From: Owenia fusiformis
Taxonomy: Eukaryota > Annelida > Polychaeta > Sabellida > Oweniidae
Direction: 5' to 3'
Length of the DNA stretch: 64,000 nt
Assembly (NCBI GenBank): GCA_903813345.2
Contig: CAIIXF020000007.1
Coordinates: 2,981,730 to 3,045,729, forward strand
A model generated the notes under the pieces. The model saw only the letters and a program-made list of their open reading frames with translations. It ran no database searches and was not told the origin of the DNA. A program made the translations under genes and the position numbers. Shown piece by piece: positions 1-11,690 of the stretch. Every line of letters begins with the position of its first letter. Position 1 is the stretch's first letter.

Positions 1-13
1 TTGATACCCTGTA

Positions 14-634
14 CAGGGTGTCCCGAAAGTATGGGGGCCCCCTAGGCGGACATATACCAATGTCTTCATAGTATGTGTCATATATCATTTTAAAGCTTAT
101 CCAAACTTACATTAATTTGCCAAGTATCATGGTTCAACTCACAAATGGTAAATAGTTACAGGCATTTCAAAACTAAGTGTTTAGCTAAACATATAGTTCA
201 TTTCAGTATCCTGGTAACAGCCCTGACCTGAATGTGACCGAAAACATGGGAGCTATTGTCGACAAAAGGATGGATATTGAGTTCTAAAAAGAGGAAGTTG
301 AGGGTAGATACTCCAGGGAAACTCTTCTAGAATGCTTTAAAAACATTTTATAAGGATAAAAAATGCCAAATCCCTATTTGAAGCACGTTTGAGGTTATAT
401 ATGGAAAGCATTGCTGCCATTAACATGGCTTAGGGACTCAGGGAGACACACCGACTATTATTTTGGTGTAAAACTGACTTTAATTTTTTTAAACTTTTTC
501 CCATTTTGAGTTCAACTGTGATACTTGGCAGATCGGTGTAATTTTGGATGATCTTTCAAATGATATATGGCACATACTATGGAGACATTGAAAAATGTCT
601 GCCTAGGGGGCCCCTATACTTTCTGGACACCCTG
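14..634. mobile_element. TA-flanked MITE with long inverted repeats
   Basis: The element begins CAGGGTGTCC and ends GGACACCCTG, with a TA dinucleotide on each side (12-13 and 635-636). The inverted match continues inward for roughly 130 bp, with the outer part rich in GGGGGCCCCC. No transposase reading frame is present. The TA target and CAGGGTG tip fit a non-autonomous Tc1/mariner-type element; the superfamily is inferred from tip and target only. Confidence 0.8.
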
Positions 635-636
635 TA

Positions 637-953
637 TATTAAATGCCCATATAAAGTTCCAGTCACTTTGGCTTAGAGCTTAGGCTTTATTATGCGTGTA
701 GTACTCCAATACTAGACCAATGTTTTCGAAATGCGGTATGTGAGGCCTTTCAATTTAATTTCAAGAAGACTTACTTAATACATGTACTAAATCCTGCTCT
801 TGTGTATGTTTCATGAGATTTTATCCAAATTTTGGACAGATTTTTTTTTTCCTGTGACACCTGAATACTGCCACACCATCATTATTAAATATTATTTGTA
901 TACATGTACTAGTAGAATATGTAATCTCTTATATCAAATTCAATTTATTTCAG
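637..953. other. Non-coding stretch, possible intron
   Basis: No convincing coding segment. The stretch ends in a pyrimidine-rich tract and CAG at 951-953 that could be the 3' splice site of the candidate exon that follows. A diverged copy of about 850-953 recurs near 1755-1840. Confidence 0.4.
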
Positions 954-1089
954 TTATGCTGACATCTACGTGCGTACTCTATACATACATCTGTGTGAAT
1001 GGGAATGTATGAGACTGACTCCTGAGGGAAATGCCTCTGTTGTAGAGCTGCATCTCGGTCTTCTACTGACTACTACGCTGATAAGGTAA
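954..1089 (+). CDS. Possible terminal exon of an unknown upstream gene
   Basis: After a good acceptor (TTTATTTCAG, ending 953) an open frame of 43 codons runs from 955 to a TAA at 1087-1089. It encodes a segment starting YADIYVRTLYIHLCEWEC and ending LLLTTTLIR. The composition is protein-like, with paired cysteines and an amphipathic leucine-rich end. A donor-like GTAATT lies at 1086, but splicing to the acceptor near 2074 would also give an immediate stop, so the protein ends the same way. I do not recognise the family. If real, its other exons lie left of the window. It could equally be a chance open frame. Confidence 0.3.
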
Positions 1090-2318
1090 TTTCAAGCTTA
1101 TATTTTAATAACATGAACACTCCTTGTAATCATCGGTAGAGTTTTGGTCAATAATGATGTTGTGCTTATATAACCAAGCTTAACTGAGATTTTAAATGGC
1201 AAACAATGCAATTAAATGCTCCAGAAGAGAAAATAATGGAAATGTATTCAATATATTACGGCTTATGGAAAAATTTCAATTGATTTTCTTTGCAAATATC
1301 AATGTCTCTAACAATCTATTTAATAACGAACTGCAATGCATAAAAATAGATTCTATGATTATTTTAAAGCTATACAATGATAACAAACAACCCCAATACT
1401 TTTTCTTGATATATAAAAACCTAAAAATGTTGATTAAGCAATATAATATTATGAAACAAGTTCAACACATCTAGAAATTACCATAGAGTCACCAATAGCC
1501 ATTCATATTTTAGGAATCATTTTGTCGGAAATTCTATTATCTTCCTGATGATATATAGTTTATGGATTTATGGAACACATCAGCAGATATTACAAAATCA
1601 AAATCAAAAATGTGGACTTTTTTGGTCTACCCTGTACATGTGTGAGATGTGTACTATATTTACTAGAGTGTGCCATAAAACTATTTTAAATCCTGTAACT
1701 TCAATTTTGTACCTGTAATGTGTACTAGGCCTGAGGAATGAACCAAGTCAGTTGCTAATGCTGACACACCATCCTTAATAAATGTTCTTATTTAGAATAT
1801 ATAATTTCTAATATTAAATTGAATTAATTTCCCAGCAAATTATTTAAAGCTATAAAATATGTAATAAAATACTGATGATTACAAGGAACTTCGTGTTTTT
1901 ATTTTTTTAACCATAAATATAAAGGGGCTACCACTAAAAATCACTAAAAACAATAATTTCTAGATTATATTTAATAAATTAAATGAAAAATCTTGGTCTG
2001 TTTTACTTGGTCTTCCAATATTTTCTATGACTTTCTTTTACCCTACATGTGTTAAATAATCTTCATTTGGTTTCAGATAACAACACATTATGCTCCATTA
2101 TCCCTCAGGTATCAGGGAACTGGGGAATGAATAGATGACAGGAATCTCCCGAAAATCAAGAAGAAACATATTCACAGTATCATCCTAAATACACCTTGGA
2201 TAAAAAAAATATCAGCTACTAGTGTAGCATATGTAACACTTGGACTTAGAACAATATGATTTAAAATAAACATCAAAGTGACAAAGAAGAGATGTAGAAC
2301 TGAAAAAGAGCTCTAATA
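1090..2318. other. Intergenic, no gene seen
   Basis: AT-rich sequence with no supported exon. Positions about 1755-1840 are a diverged copy of about 850-953, pointing to an old local duplication. Confidence 0.4.
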
Positions 2319-3701
2319 CAGGGTGAGCCAAAAAAGGTAACCAAAACAAATCTTAATAACTCAGTCACCCTGCATGGGTTGAGTGTCATATTTTGCACAA
2401 CAAGCCTTGTCCAATGTATTGGTATACCAAGTTTCAGTGGTTATCCCATCGAACGAAGTTTGGAGGGATATAGGGAACGCCTCCATCCGTCTGTCCGTCC
2501 GTCCTTCTGGGCAATAACTCAAATACCGTTGGCCCGATTTTGTTCATATTTTGTACACATATACCCTATGGGGGTAGAATGTCTGCTCGAAAGCCGATTT
2601 TCAAAATGGCGGCCATTTTAGTGCCGAATTTACAGTAATTAAGGTGCAATATGTAAGATTGTAATAGCAATATGTTTTAGATTTAAAAAAATTATATAGG
2701 ACATTAATAAAGCTAGAAGTGTAGATGATATTAAAGAAGCACATGGAAGCCACCTTGAAAAATGGCGGCCTTTACTCGTTTTTTTACGCTTTTTGCTGTA
2801 ACTCGAAAAGTAGTGGAGCGATTTTGTTCATATTTGGTATGTGAATACTAGAAACATTGCACACTGTCTAAAAACACTTTTGATAGAAGGCGACCATTTT
2901 GAAAAATGGCCACTATTTAAGCGTATTTTACTATAACTCAAAAAGTAGTAGAGCCATTTTGTACATATTTGGTATGTGAATACTATAAGCACACTGTCAC
3001 ACACACTGTCACAGACACACTGTCCTATGACACTTTTGGTAGAAGGTAGCCATTTTGAAAAATGGCCGCCATTTTAATGTATTTTACTATTACTCGAAAA
3101 GTAGTAAAGCGATTTTGTTCATATTTGGTATGTGAATACTATAAGTATGGCACATGGTCTAATGAAACTTTTGGTAGAAGGCGGCCATTTTGAAAAATGG
3201 CTGCCATATTTGCTATATACTTTGTAAAAATGCCATCCATGGCTGTTCGATGGGATTCGCTACGCTTTGGCGTTGCCGTTGTTCTGGTTGTATCTCTAGT
3301 GGTCATGATTTTATGGCCATTTTACAAAACATGCCATAAAATATGGGCGTCAAGTCTGGAGGCCAACTTGAACGTATTGGGCGTAGTCTTGTTCACAACA
3401 CAAGCATAAACATTTTGTTTTATGGCTCTCATCTTCCTTCTTATCTCTTGTTTCAATGTTTCAAGGGTTGTTAGTGTAGAAAAAATAGACCCAAAGATAA
3501 AAAGCTGTTGGGATTTATGTCCAGTCAGTCATTTCAGCATTTGGACCATGTTTTGTAGATGACCATAAAATTGTGACTATAAGGGACAGACCAATGACAT
3601 TGATTAAGGTTTAGTTGTGCCAAATATGATTTTGAACCCATGCTGAATGACTGAGTTATTTACATACATTTGTTTGGGTTACCTTTTTTTGGCTCACTCT
3701 G
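2319..3701. mobile_element. TA-flanked non-autonomous element with internal tandem repeats
   Basis: The ends are CAGGGTGAGCC and GGCTCACTCTG, with TA at 2317-2318 and 3702-3703. The inverted match includes AAAAAAGGTAACC at each end. No transposase frame is seen. The centre is a stack of imperfect ~130-150-bp repeats. Ends and target fit a Tc1/mariner-type non-autonomous element that has gained a minisatellite. Confidence 0.75.
2780..3215. repeat. Three imperfect ~130-150 bp tandem units
   Basis: Each unit contains CTCGAAAAGTAGTGGAGCG-like sequence, then TTTTGTTCATATTTGGTATG, and ends near TTTTGAAAAATGGCC. Starts are near 2795, 2933 and 3090. A more diverged relative lies at about 2515-2620. 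Confidence 0.7.
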
Positions 3702-3703
3702 TA

Positions 3704-4008
3704 TGTAATAATCTTAGTTTTCCTTGAATAAAGTGTGAGATACATATGCAACCCAAATATATTCTAGAATTGAAACAATATAAGTAAAGATTGTTTGTTG
3801 CTTGATCTGATTCTACCTTTACCTATGTGAGGAATAATCAAAATAAAGAAAAATAAAGAAGTGGAACTTTAACCTTAAAAACTTGTAAAATGATTGTTTT
3901 TACACTTACATTATAACAGAGATATAGTGACAATGACAACTGACAAGATAGTAAAATCAGCTTGTAAGATCAATACGATAATCAAAACCAAAGTGCTGCC
4001 AAGACTTA
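3704..4008. other. Intergenic, nothing recognised
   Basis: AT-rich sequence between two transposon-like elements, with no exon or repeat structure that I can support. Confidence 0.4.
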
Positions 4009-4474
4009 CACTCCCCTTCAAAAGTTTGGCTTTAATTTGAACAACTGCTTGGGCTGGAAATCTAAACTGATATAATTTCCTAGTATAGCTTCATTTTTTC
4101 TCATTTTATATACAAAAGATTGCAGATTGATGGCAAATTAAATTCATTTTTAAAAATTGTCATCCAGATGTAAACCAAAAATGTTTTAACAAACGTTATT
4201 TTAAAAAAAGTTGATATAATTTTTCAGGTTTTATAAAGTTATATGTCTCCAAAGTCAAAACTATGCTTTATTGCTTTTTCAAGAAACATATCCCTTTAGA
4301 TAACATATGAGGCATGAGAATATCCACAAATTGAACTTAAGACTTAGCTGGTAAACAATGGCACCCTTATTTAAAGTGTTCTCATTGCTTATTTAAAGTG
4401 TTCATTGCATGTTATGTTAAAAATCAAGCATAGAGTAATCTAATAGGGAAGTTTGCAAAACTTGGGGTGGAGTG
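4009..4474. mobile_element. Short TA-flanked MITE, CACTCCCCTTC family
   Basis: It starts CACTCCCCTTCAAAAGTTTG and ends CAAAACTTGGGGTGGAGTG, with TA at 4007-4008 and 4475-4476. Another member lies at 38424-38622, and single ends occur near 14946 and 36650. It is non-coding. Confidence 0.65.
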
Positions 4475-6154
4475 TAGATTGATAACCTGAGAATAAAGGG
4501 CGGATCAGTTAAATATAGGAAAAATCAGCATATACTCATCCAGAATAGTAATAAGTTACATCCTTTGATATTTCACTTTTCATTCAAAAGACTGGAGAGA
4601 CCAATGGATCCATCTAGTTCATACTCCTTTATCCCCGGTAAAAACGTCATATTCACACTAGACGAAAACGCATCTAATGGACAACCCTATTGTAAAAAAA
4701 CGAACCTGACGGCAAACGAAAAGTCTGTCCGATAATGTACGCAATTGATATTTTTCGTCGTGTACCTTGATTATTATGATGAATTTCATTCATGTTATCG
4801 CGATTGTGATTGTTTCCAATATATTACAGTATGTTTTGGCCGATTCAACCTAAAGAACGTACTTCTAATTCTCCGTCAAAGACCAATACAAAATGCCGGA
4901 AAATCGAAAAATAATTTTGTTATTGGCTGGATGAAGAACACTAGGAGACGAATACTATTATTATTTAGCGAAAAAATAAGCTTATGATGTGGGCTTTCTG
5001 AATCAAAAAAGATTGAAATTATTTTTTCATGTTAAAGGGGTCTAATTTATCGTTAAAGTAAGTGTTGTCAATGTAAACAAACATGTCGGCGAATTCGATT
5101 TCTCGTCTTTAAACAATGATATTTGTGTAATAGTTGAATACTATATTACGAATGTTAATGATTTAGAAACCCAATTTCAATAGCTCCATGCTCGTATATA
5201 ACATTCTATATATCTCCCAATAATAATGAAATAAGAAGTAATTTTCTCAAGGGTGCTACAATTTTTTCGAGAATCCAATGGATCAATCTTGATACGCGCG
5301 AGGTTATCACGTCACATCTTGGTGGGCACTATCGTGGACGAAAGATCATTGTCCAAATCGCTCTAGTTTGCGACGTTAAACACAGAAGAAAACTCACCCC
5401 TGATTTCACTTTATTTGAAAGACTTTTAAAAATATAATAATGAGTCAGTATTTTTTCTTATAAATATTAATATTTGAATTTGAGGTCAAAGTCCGAAAAT
5501 TTGATCTACTCATACTCTACTGATTGAAATCACATTTTAAAGAGGTGAAGAAGTGAATAATTACAGGAGCAAACGTGATCAATGGTTCGAGGTCTCCCGC
5601 AAAGTAGTCGCTACGCTCCTACTTTGCGCTGCCTTCGGCAGAGGAGACCTCGAAAAAACAAATGCGCCATCTTTTTGCGACACGTCATTACGAAGTTAAA
5701 CTATATTTCAAAAGTCGAAAAACGGCTCTAGCAGTGCACAGATTTCTACCTCAATCGATTCTAAACACCACCAGAAACATTATTTCAAGGCGACAAAAAA
5801 GACGCGACTGTCTCAAATTGCAGTAATATCTGAGACAAAGTAATGGAGACTTCAATCTTTAGATCGACCAGTATTTTAAGATGTTCAGAAATCAGAGCCA
5901 TGGTCTTGGTACGAGATGTTGTAAGCCTGTTGTGGTCCAAATACCGAAGCTAAATGTCAACTACATTTAGTGGTTTGATTCGATCGAAACTAAAAATATC
6001 TAAACCGACACTTATCGTCCGCCATCTTGAATGTGAAAGTAATTGCCATTACCCTATCTTTATAGTGACCAGTGATTATTAAGCATACGGCACGCATTTA
6101 CCTAGGGTAATGGACATCGATGTGGCGAGAATAGCAAAAATATCGTACCATATT
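4475..6154. other. Intergenic, no gene seen apart from a structured palindrome
   Basis: I find no supported exon. GC is slightly higher than in the flanks and CpG is frequent from about 5280. The only clear structure is the palindrome at 5588-5652. Confidence 0.4.
5588..5652. repeat. 65-bp compound palindrome (three-way-junction shape)
   Basis: The outer arms CGAGGTCTCC (5588-5597) and GGAGACCTCG (5643-5652) are perfectly complementary. Inside are two more perfect hairpins: GCAAAGTAG pairing with CTACTTTGC, and CTGCC pairing with GGCAG across a short loop. A single strand could therefore fold into one stem with two side hairpins. I know no family for it. It could be a mobile palindromic element or a structured RNA segment. 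Confidence 0.6.
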
Positions 6155-6701
6155 CACACCGGAATAGCCTGACTACGGTAAAGTCAGATACCGTTGTCAC
6201 AAATGGCGGACATAACCGTCGCTTCAACTGTTTAATCACTTGGTCCTCATTTCATGGGATTTTATCGTCACTAATTCTGTGCATACATTAAGTTCTTGTG
6301 ATAATGCAGTCGAAATGATCATCGACCAGTGTCAAAATATATTTAACTTTGGATATTTCATCAAGACTAACATATATTTTCATGATCTACAAAAAGAAAC
6401 CAGAATGAACTTTATTTCAGCTGATATTCCTCTTGAAACGTGATGGATCTTAAAAATCTATAAGTGGGTCGACTCCCTTTATAGAAGCTTTTAACTGAAT
6501 TTACACATCTTAATGTTGAAATTGATAGTTTATCCATACATTTTAAGAAAATGGATATGTCAAAAAAATCAAATTTTCTCTCTACAGTCCTTGTTGTCCC
6601 TTTAAACATACAGTTCATGAAAATCTAATTGAAGCGACGGTTATGTCCGCCATTTGTGACAACGGTATCTGACTTTACCGTTGTCAGGCTATTCCGGGGT
6701 G
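6155..6701. mobile_element. MITE with ~73-bp terminal inverted repeats and 5-bp target duplication
   Basis: The ends are CACACCGGAATAGCC and GGCTATTCCGGGGTG, and the inverted match runs inward about 73 bp. ATATT flanks both sides, a 5-bp direct repeat. The interior is non-coding. A 5-bp duplication is found in some hAT-type elements, but I assign no superfamily. Confidence 0.75.
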
Positions 6702-7097
6702 ATATTCCAGCATCCTGCGTCTCTCGCGTACGTCAATGCAACCGGCTGCAGGGAACACCATAACGACCAAGAGGACCCAGGTGCAACCAGCAGTACATAT
6801 ACCTGAAAAATATTATATTCTTACAAGGACATTATATTATTAAATGAAAAACTGTATCGTAATTATAAGAGAGATTTATTTTATTATATCAAAAATAGAA
6901 ATTACAGATTTTGCAAGTTTAGAGTTTTTGTTTGACACCCTTTGGCAATATGACTTATTTGTTGGCAGTCCTGACCATATATACAAAGAGCTGATCAATG
7001 TCTCATAACAATTCCTGTTATTTCCAGAGACATATAAAACATATTATTTAGCAAAAGATTATTCATAATTTATCCGATAATTGGGGGGGGGGCTTGA
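6702..7097. other. Non-coding or unresolved
   Basis: GC-richer sequence at 6709-6802 is open on the minus strand behind an acceptor-like TTTTTCAG, but I could not support it as an exon. The rest is AT-rich and ends in a run of G at 7083-7091. Confidence 0.3.
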
Positions 7098-7940
7098 CAC
7101 CACGGATGGGGTCAGAAAACCTTGTTTGGGCCCAAAAAAATTCAGGGCCTCAATTAGTCGGTCTTTTTTGGCATCATGGGGCTTTTGGGCCTTATTTTAA
7201 TTTTAGGCCAAATTATGAAGGAAATGGTGAAATAAAAACATTTTTGAAAAATTGCTTTCCTGCACACTGCTATTTTCTAGTACAAAATAAAGTATGTAGG
7301 CATCTGTGTACATATTTTTCTATGCGGTGGAGGTTAATGGTAACTCCAGGAAATACTGATATTTCAAGAAGATTGCTGCCTTTTCAATTTTACCAATTTC
7401 TTCTCCAAGTTTCTCGACACTACACCGGATTGCCATTGACATCTTATCAGATATACTTAGAGAACAAGGACGATTTGCTCCCAGGATCGAAACGATTTGA
7501 ACAAATACCTCGATTATTTCTTGTGAGTTTTTTAAATTTTTAGTTTGGAAATAACACAAAAATTCACGATTCAAATCTTGAAGTGAACAAAATGGCTGCT
7601 TTTTATATTCGAATTTTGTTATCACGCGACAGGCCATATATGGCAAAAATATCGATGCTGCACTCTGGGAGCCAATCCTCTTTGCTAAGAGAAGACAATG
7701 CAACGATTTCAGGCTAGGAGAGCAAGGAAAACGCATATGTCTTCCGATTTATTTTGAACCACAAAATAACGCGGCAGGTAGGCTTTAGCATTTTTTCAAA
7801 AATCGGGTTTCGTTCCACCAGTGGGGCCACCAGTACCTTAAATTTTCAAAATGTGCAGGTATAGCAATTTTTTCAAAAATGATTTCATGCCACCTTTTCC
7901 TCTATAATTTGGCCTAAAATTAAACTGGCCCTAACGTTTT
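7098..7940. mobile_element. Foldback element with diverged arms
   Basis: About 7185-7260 (containing TTTTAGGCCAAATTATGAAG) is the inverted, roughly 80% similar counterpart of about 7860-7935. The middle has no recognisable coding sequence, although frames stay open on both strands for 400 bp or more. Related GGCC-rich sequence recurs at 11690-11985. Exact ends are uncertain. Confidence 0.5.
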
Positions 7941-8210
7941 CTCGGAGGTATCTCGGAGAATCGATCAGATCAGTTGGAGCATAGAGATTTTGTACCATGC
8001 CGTGAGCCAGACGACATATTTGCGTGAGCTAAATCTGCTTCTCCACTGGTGATCCGCTCGATTACGCTGGCTACCGAAACGGTTCGTTTCGGTAACAAAA
8101 TACGAGGTACGATTTTCCTTTTTTCTTATTTCACGCGTTGTAGGCAGAATCCCCACGACGTTTTTTCTCACAAACGTATATCAGTATCATATGCTGGGCA
8201 TTTACGACGA

Positions 8211-8343
8211 AGTCTAACAAAGTTTCGTATCAGTAACCACAAATTAAAAATAGAAACGGCCGGGTATAGATACGAACGCCCAAAATTAAAGATCGATGAA
8301 AGAATTTGCGAGGTTTGCAATTTGCGTTCATGTAAAAAATACA
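8211..8343 (+). pseudogene. LINE reverse-transcriptase C-terminal remnant
   Basis: The plus-strand translation reads LTKFRISNHKLKIE, then RYERPKLKIDERICEVCN. This matches the pattern at the C-terminus of many non-LTR retrotransposon ORF2 proteins, where a basic RISxHxLxIE stretch leads into RxCxxC. It stops where the element at 8344 begins. A weak CxxC...EFIHKC string on the far side (about 9090-9150) may be a further remnant. It is clearly not an intact gene. Confidence 0.5.
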
Positions 8344-8997
8344 GTATATATGGTAGAGATTAAAAGGTGGATTGGATCGAGTAGATTGGATTCATGTAAA
8401 AGGTGGATTGGATCAGGAATCTTCAAAATATAGAATTTCTTTCTTTTGATTTTTTCTGTGAATTTTCCTCTAGCTATTTCCATCTATAAAATATTGAGTC
8501 CCTTTGAGAAATCAGAACAAAGCAAAGACAAACACATACTCTGATAAGATGATGAATACTCCTAAGTATTCAACTGCTTTCCCTTGTAAACCTACCTTTG
8601 TAAGACATAATAAACATAGATCTGTAGATAAAAGCTGTCATTCAAATTGATGTGCAAATGTTCTAAAACAATGTCTGCTACATATGTATGTTCTGATTGG
8701 TCTGAAAACGGATGATATGGATCTTCAAACCAGTCTATCTATGATGTATGAAATGTCCTTAAAATTACACTTGGAATGAATAAGATACTGTATCACCCTT
8801 GTAGACCATCCAAGCAAAATAATATTACATCTTTTATTTGACATTATGGAAGTGAAGAGAGGACCCATCTTCTTAGAGGGAGATCAATAGATTTTTTAAG
8901 GAAAATCCATATTTTGAAGATTCCCGATCCAATCCACCTTTTACATGAATCCAATCCACTCGATCCAATCCACCTTTTAATCTTTACCGTATATATA
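8344..8997. mobile_element. MITE with ~85-bp inverted repeats
   Basis: The left arm contains AGATTAAAAGGTGGATTGGA and the right arm its complement, with a second internal AAAGGTGGATTGGATC in each arm. TATATA-like sequence flanks both ends. It is non-coding and appears to have inserted into or next to a LINE relic. Confidence 0.75.
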
Positions 8998-9294
8998 GAA
9001 AGCAAATGCTCGATTAACTTGAATCCCACGGCAAACCAATTAAACACCTTTTCAACATGGAGGACGATTCCCCTTTTTCCATGCAATATTGTATGTCTTG
9101 TGAAAATAAAGAAATTGAAATTGTAGCAGAATTTATTCATAAATGTAATATAACATAGAAGGGTGTGATATATGACATAAACAATGGACGCGTATCACAA
9201 TCACCATTCATGCGCTCATCCTTGATACACATTTATTTGTTCATTTGTTTACTTATTTATTTATTATGAAGTATTAATTGTGTGTGTTGTTATA

Positions 9295-10289
9295 CAGGGC
9301 GTATCAAAAAAACGCAACAAGTAGTTATCTCGTAAAATCACAAGACTAGTGATGACTACATCAATTTCATTTAATGTACCATAAAGCCATGTCTCTCTTT
9401 GCAATGATATGTCATTCATTCACATGTGGTAATGGTTGGGTGAGAAATCCTTCCATTTGCACAGTGGGTCAAAATCGGCTCTGCGCCAAGTTTTAGATAT
9501 TGAAAAAATCAGTGCAAGGGCTAAGTAGTGTCATTGGAAGTTCCCCTGACTTGAATTGTTGTGACTTTTTCTTTTGGAGCTATCTCAGGAGCATCTGTGC
9601 TCACAATTCCTCCACCAGATATTGCAAAACCTCGAGAAAGATTTGCCCATGGGCTGCTTTAACCCACACATGATTCAGGGCTGAACCATGCATGGCGTGG
9701 ACAGATGAGCGCATCGATCTTTATGTGCAAGGAAGTGGTGGCAATTTGGAGGGGTATAGAATGTATTCCGCCTTGCAAGAGTATGAGTATGAACACTTAA
9801 CTGTCTATGCCATACTTGTCACACCTTCTTCCAATAGCCCCTATGCCCCTTGTACTGACTTTTGCAATGTTTTAAACTTGGGTACGAGCTGAATTTTGCC
9901 CCACTTTGCAAAATTAATGATTATTCGGCCAGAGATGACTCCCTGTGAATGAATGATATTCCATTGCAAAGAGGAGTAATTTGGCTTTTTGGTACATTGA
10001 ATTAAAAGGATGCAGTCAGCATTGGTTTTATGTTTTCGTCCAATACAAATATTGCATCGGTCTCCGTACACTGACTTTTGCAATGTTTATAACTTGGCCA
10101 GAAGCTAATTTACTCCACTTTGCAAATGGAATGATTACTCACTCAACCATGACCAAATATCAATGAATGATATATCATTCAAGAGGAGACACATGGCTTT
10201 ATGGTGCAATGAATGAAATCAATGCTGTTATCACTGGTTTTGTGCTTTTCCAAGATAACAATCTGTTGCGTTTTTTTTGATACGCACTG
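9295..10289. mobile_element. Complete ~1-kb TA-flanked non-autonomous element
   Basis: The ends are CAGGGCGTATCAAAAAAACG and CGTTTTTTTTGATACGCACTG, with TA at 9293-9294 and 10290-10291. The inside has several internal near-repeats such as TTTGCAATGATATGTCATTC and CACTGTGC-type sequence, but no transposase. It is the intact left copy of the duplication described next. Confidence 0.75.
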
Positions 10290-10469
10290 TATATAGCTTA
10301 CTGTTTTCTGTTGTGTTTGTATAACCCTTTATGGGTATGCATGTGTAATAAAGTTCATAAATCTATGTTTTAGAAAATGTACATGTTTGCGAAAAAAATA
10401 GCTCAGAAGACAACAGAATCGTCGATTTAATTCCTCACTTAGGCTAAGTTACATAAACGGTTTCGGTTT
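9379..10469. repeat. Tandem segmental duplication, copy 1 (1091 bp)
   Basis: Copy 1 begins inside the 9295 element, about 84 bp from its left end, and runs past the element into unique flank ending CGGTTT. It is almost identical to 10470-11561. Confidence 0.9.
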
Positions 10470-11561
10470 CCATAAAGCCATGTCTCTCTTTGCAATGATA
10501 TGTCATTCATTCACATGTGGTAATGGTTGGGTGAGAAATCCTTCCATTTGCACAGTGGGTCAAAATCGGCTCTGCGCCAAGTTTTAGATATTGAAAAAAT
10601 CAGTGCAAGGGCTAAGTAGTGTCATTGGAAGTTCCCCTGACTTGAATTGTTGTGACTTTTTCTTTTGGAGCTATCTCAGGAGCATCTGTGCTCACAATTC
10701 CTCCACCAGATATTGCAAAACCTCGAGAAATATTTGCCCATGGGCTGCTTTAACCCACACATGATTCAGGGCTGAACCATGCATGGCGTGGACAGATGAG
10801 CGCATCGATCTTTATGTGCAAGGAAGTGGTGGCAATTTGGAGGGGTATAGAATGTATTCCGCCTTGCAAGAGTATGAGTATGAACACTTAACTGTCTATG
10901 CCATACTTGTCACACCTTCTTCCAATAGCCCCTATGCCCCTTGTACTGACTTTTGCAATGTTTTAAACTTGGGTACGAGCTGAATTTTGCCCCACTTTGC
11001 AAAATTAATGATTATTCGGCCAGAGATGACTCCCTGTGAATGAATGATATTCCATTGCAAAGAGGAGTAATTTGGCTTTTTGGTACATTGAATTAAAAGG
11101 ATGCAGTCAGCATTGGTTTTATGTTTTCGTCCAATACAAATATTGCATCGGTCTCCGTACACTGACTTTTGCAATGTTTATAACTTGGCCAGAAGCTAAT
11201 TTACTCCACTTTGCAAATGGAATGATTACTCACTCAACCATGACCAAATATCAATGAATGATATATCATTCAAGAGGAGACACATGGCTTTATGGTGCAA
11301 TGAATGAAATCAATGCTGTTATCACTGGTTTTGTGCTTTTCCAAGATAACAATCTGTTGCGTTTTTTTTTGATACGCACTGTATATAGCTTACTGTTTTC
11401 TGTTGTGTTTGTATAACCCTTTATGGGTATGCATGTGTAATAAAGTTCATAAATCTATGTTTTAGAAAATGTACATGTTTGCGAAAAAAATAGCTCAGAA
11501 GACAACAGAATCGTCGATTTAATTCCTCACTTAGGCTAAGTTACATAAACGGTTTCGGTTT
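10470..11561. repeat. Tandem segmental duplication, copy 2
   Basis: Copy 2 starts CCATAAAGCC directly after copy 1. I found only two differences: one G/T change (GAGAAAGATT versus GAGAAATATT) and one extra T in the T-run near 11365. Because it lacks the element's left terminus and includes the right flank, it arose by local duplication, not transposition. It could also be an assembly artefact. Confidence 0.9.
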
Positions 11562-11690
11562 AAAGAGCAGATCTTAACTGCTTTTCGAAATACCGTTCGT
11601 GTAATTAAAGTGGGGAATTAAATCGACGGTTCTGTTGTCTTCTGAACTATGTACATTTTCTCAAACATATGATACTGGTACACGTTTGTG
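11562..11690. repeat. Inverted copy of the 10370-10460 flank
   Basis: The complement of about 11605-11680 contains GAAAATGTACAT, AGAAGACAACAGAACCGTCG and ATTTAATTCC, matching the flank that ends each duplication copy. This suggests that the duplicated flank is one arm of a larger inverted-repeat element. Confidence 0.6.

Noticed and set aside
6709-6802. Minus-strand open segment behind a TTTTTCAG acceptor, reading TWVLLVVMVFPAAGCIDV or, in another frame, LLVAPGSSWSLWCSLQPV
   Set aside because: Two frames are open and neither can be joined to another exon. The sequence next to it is a MITE, so I could not support it as coding.
7094-7736. Open frames of 149 codons (plus) and 138 codons (minus)
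   Set aside because: They overlap on opposite strands inside a foldback element, with no recognisable motif and no splice partners.
9692-9892. Identical short open frames here and at 10783-10983
   Set aside because: They are the two copies of the tandem duplication within a non-autonomous transposon, not paralogous genes.
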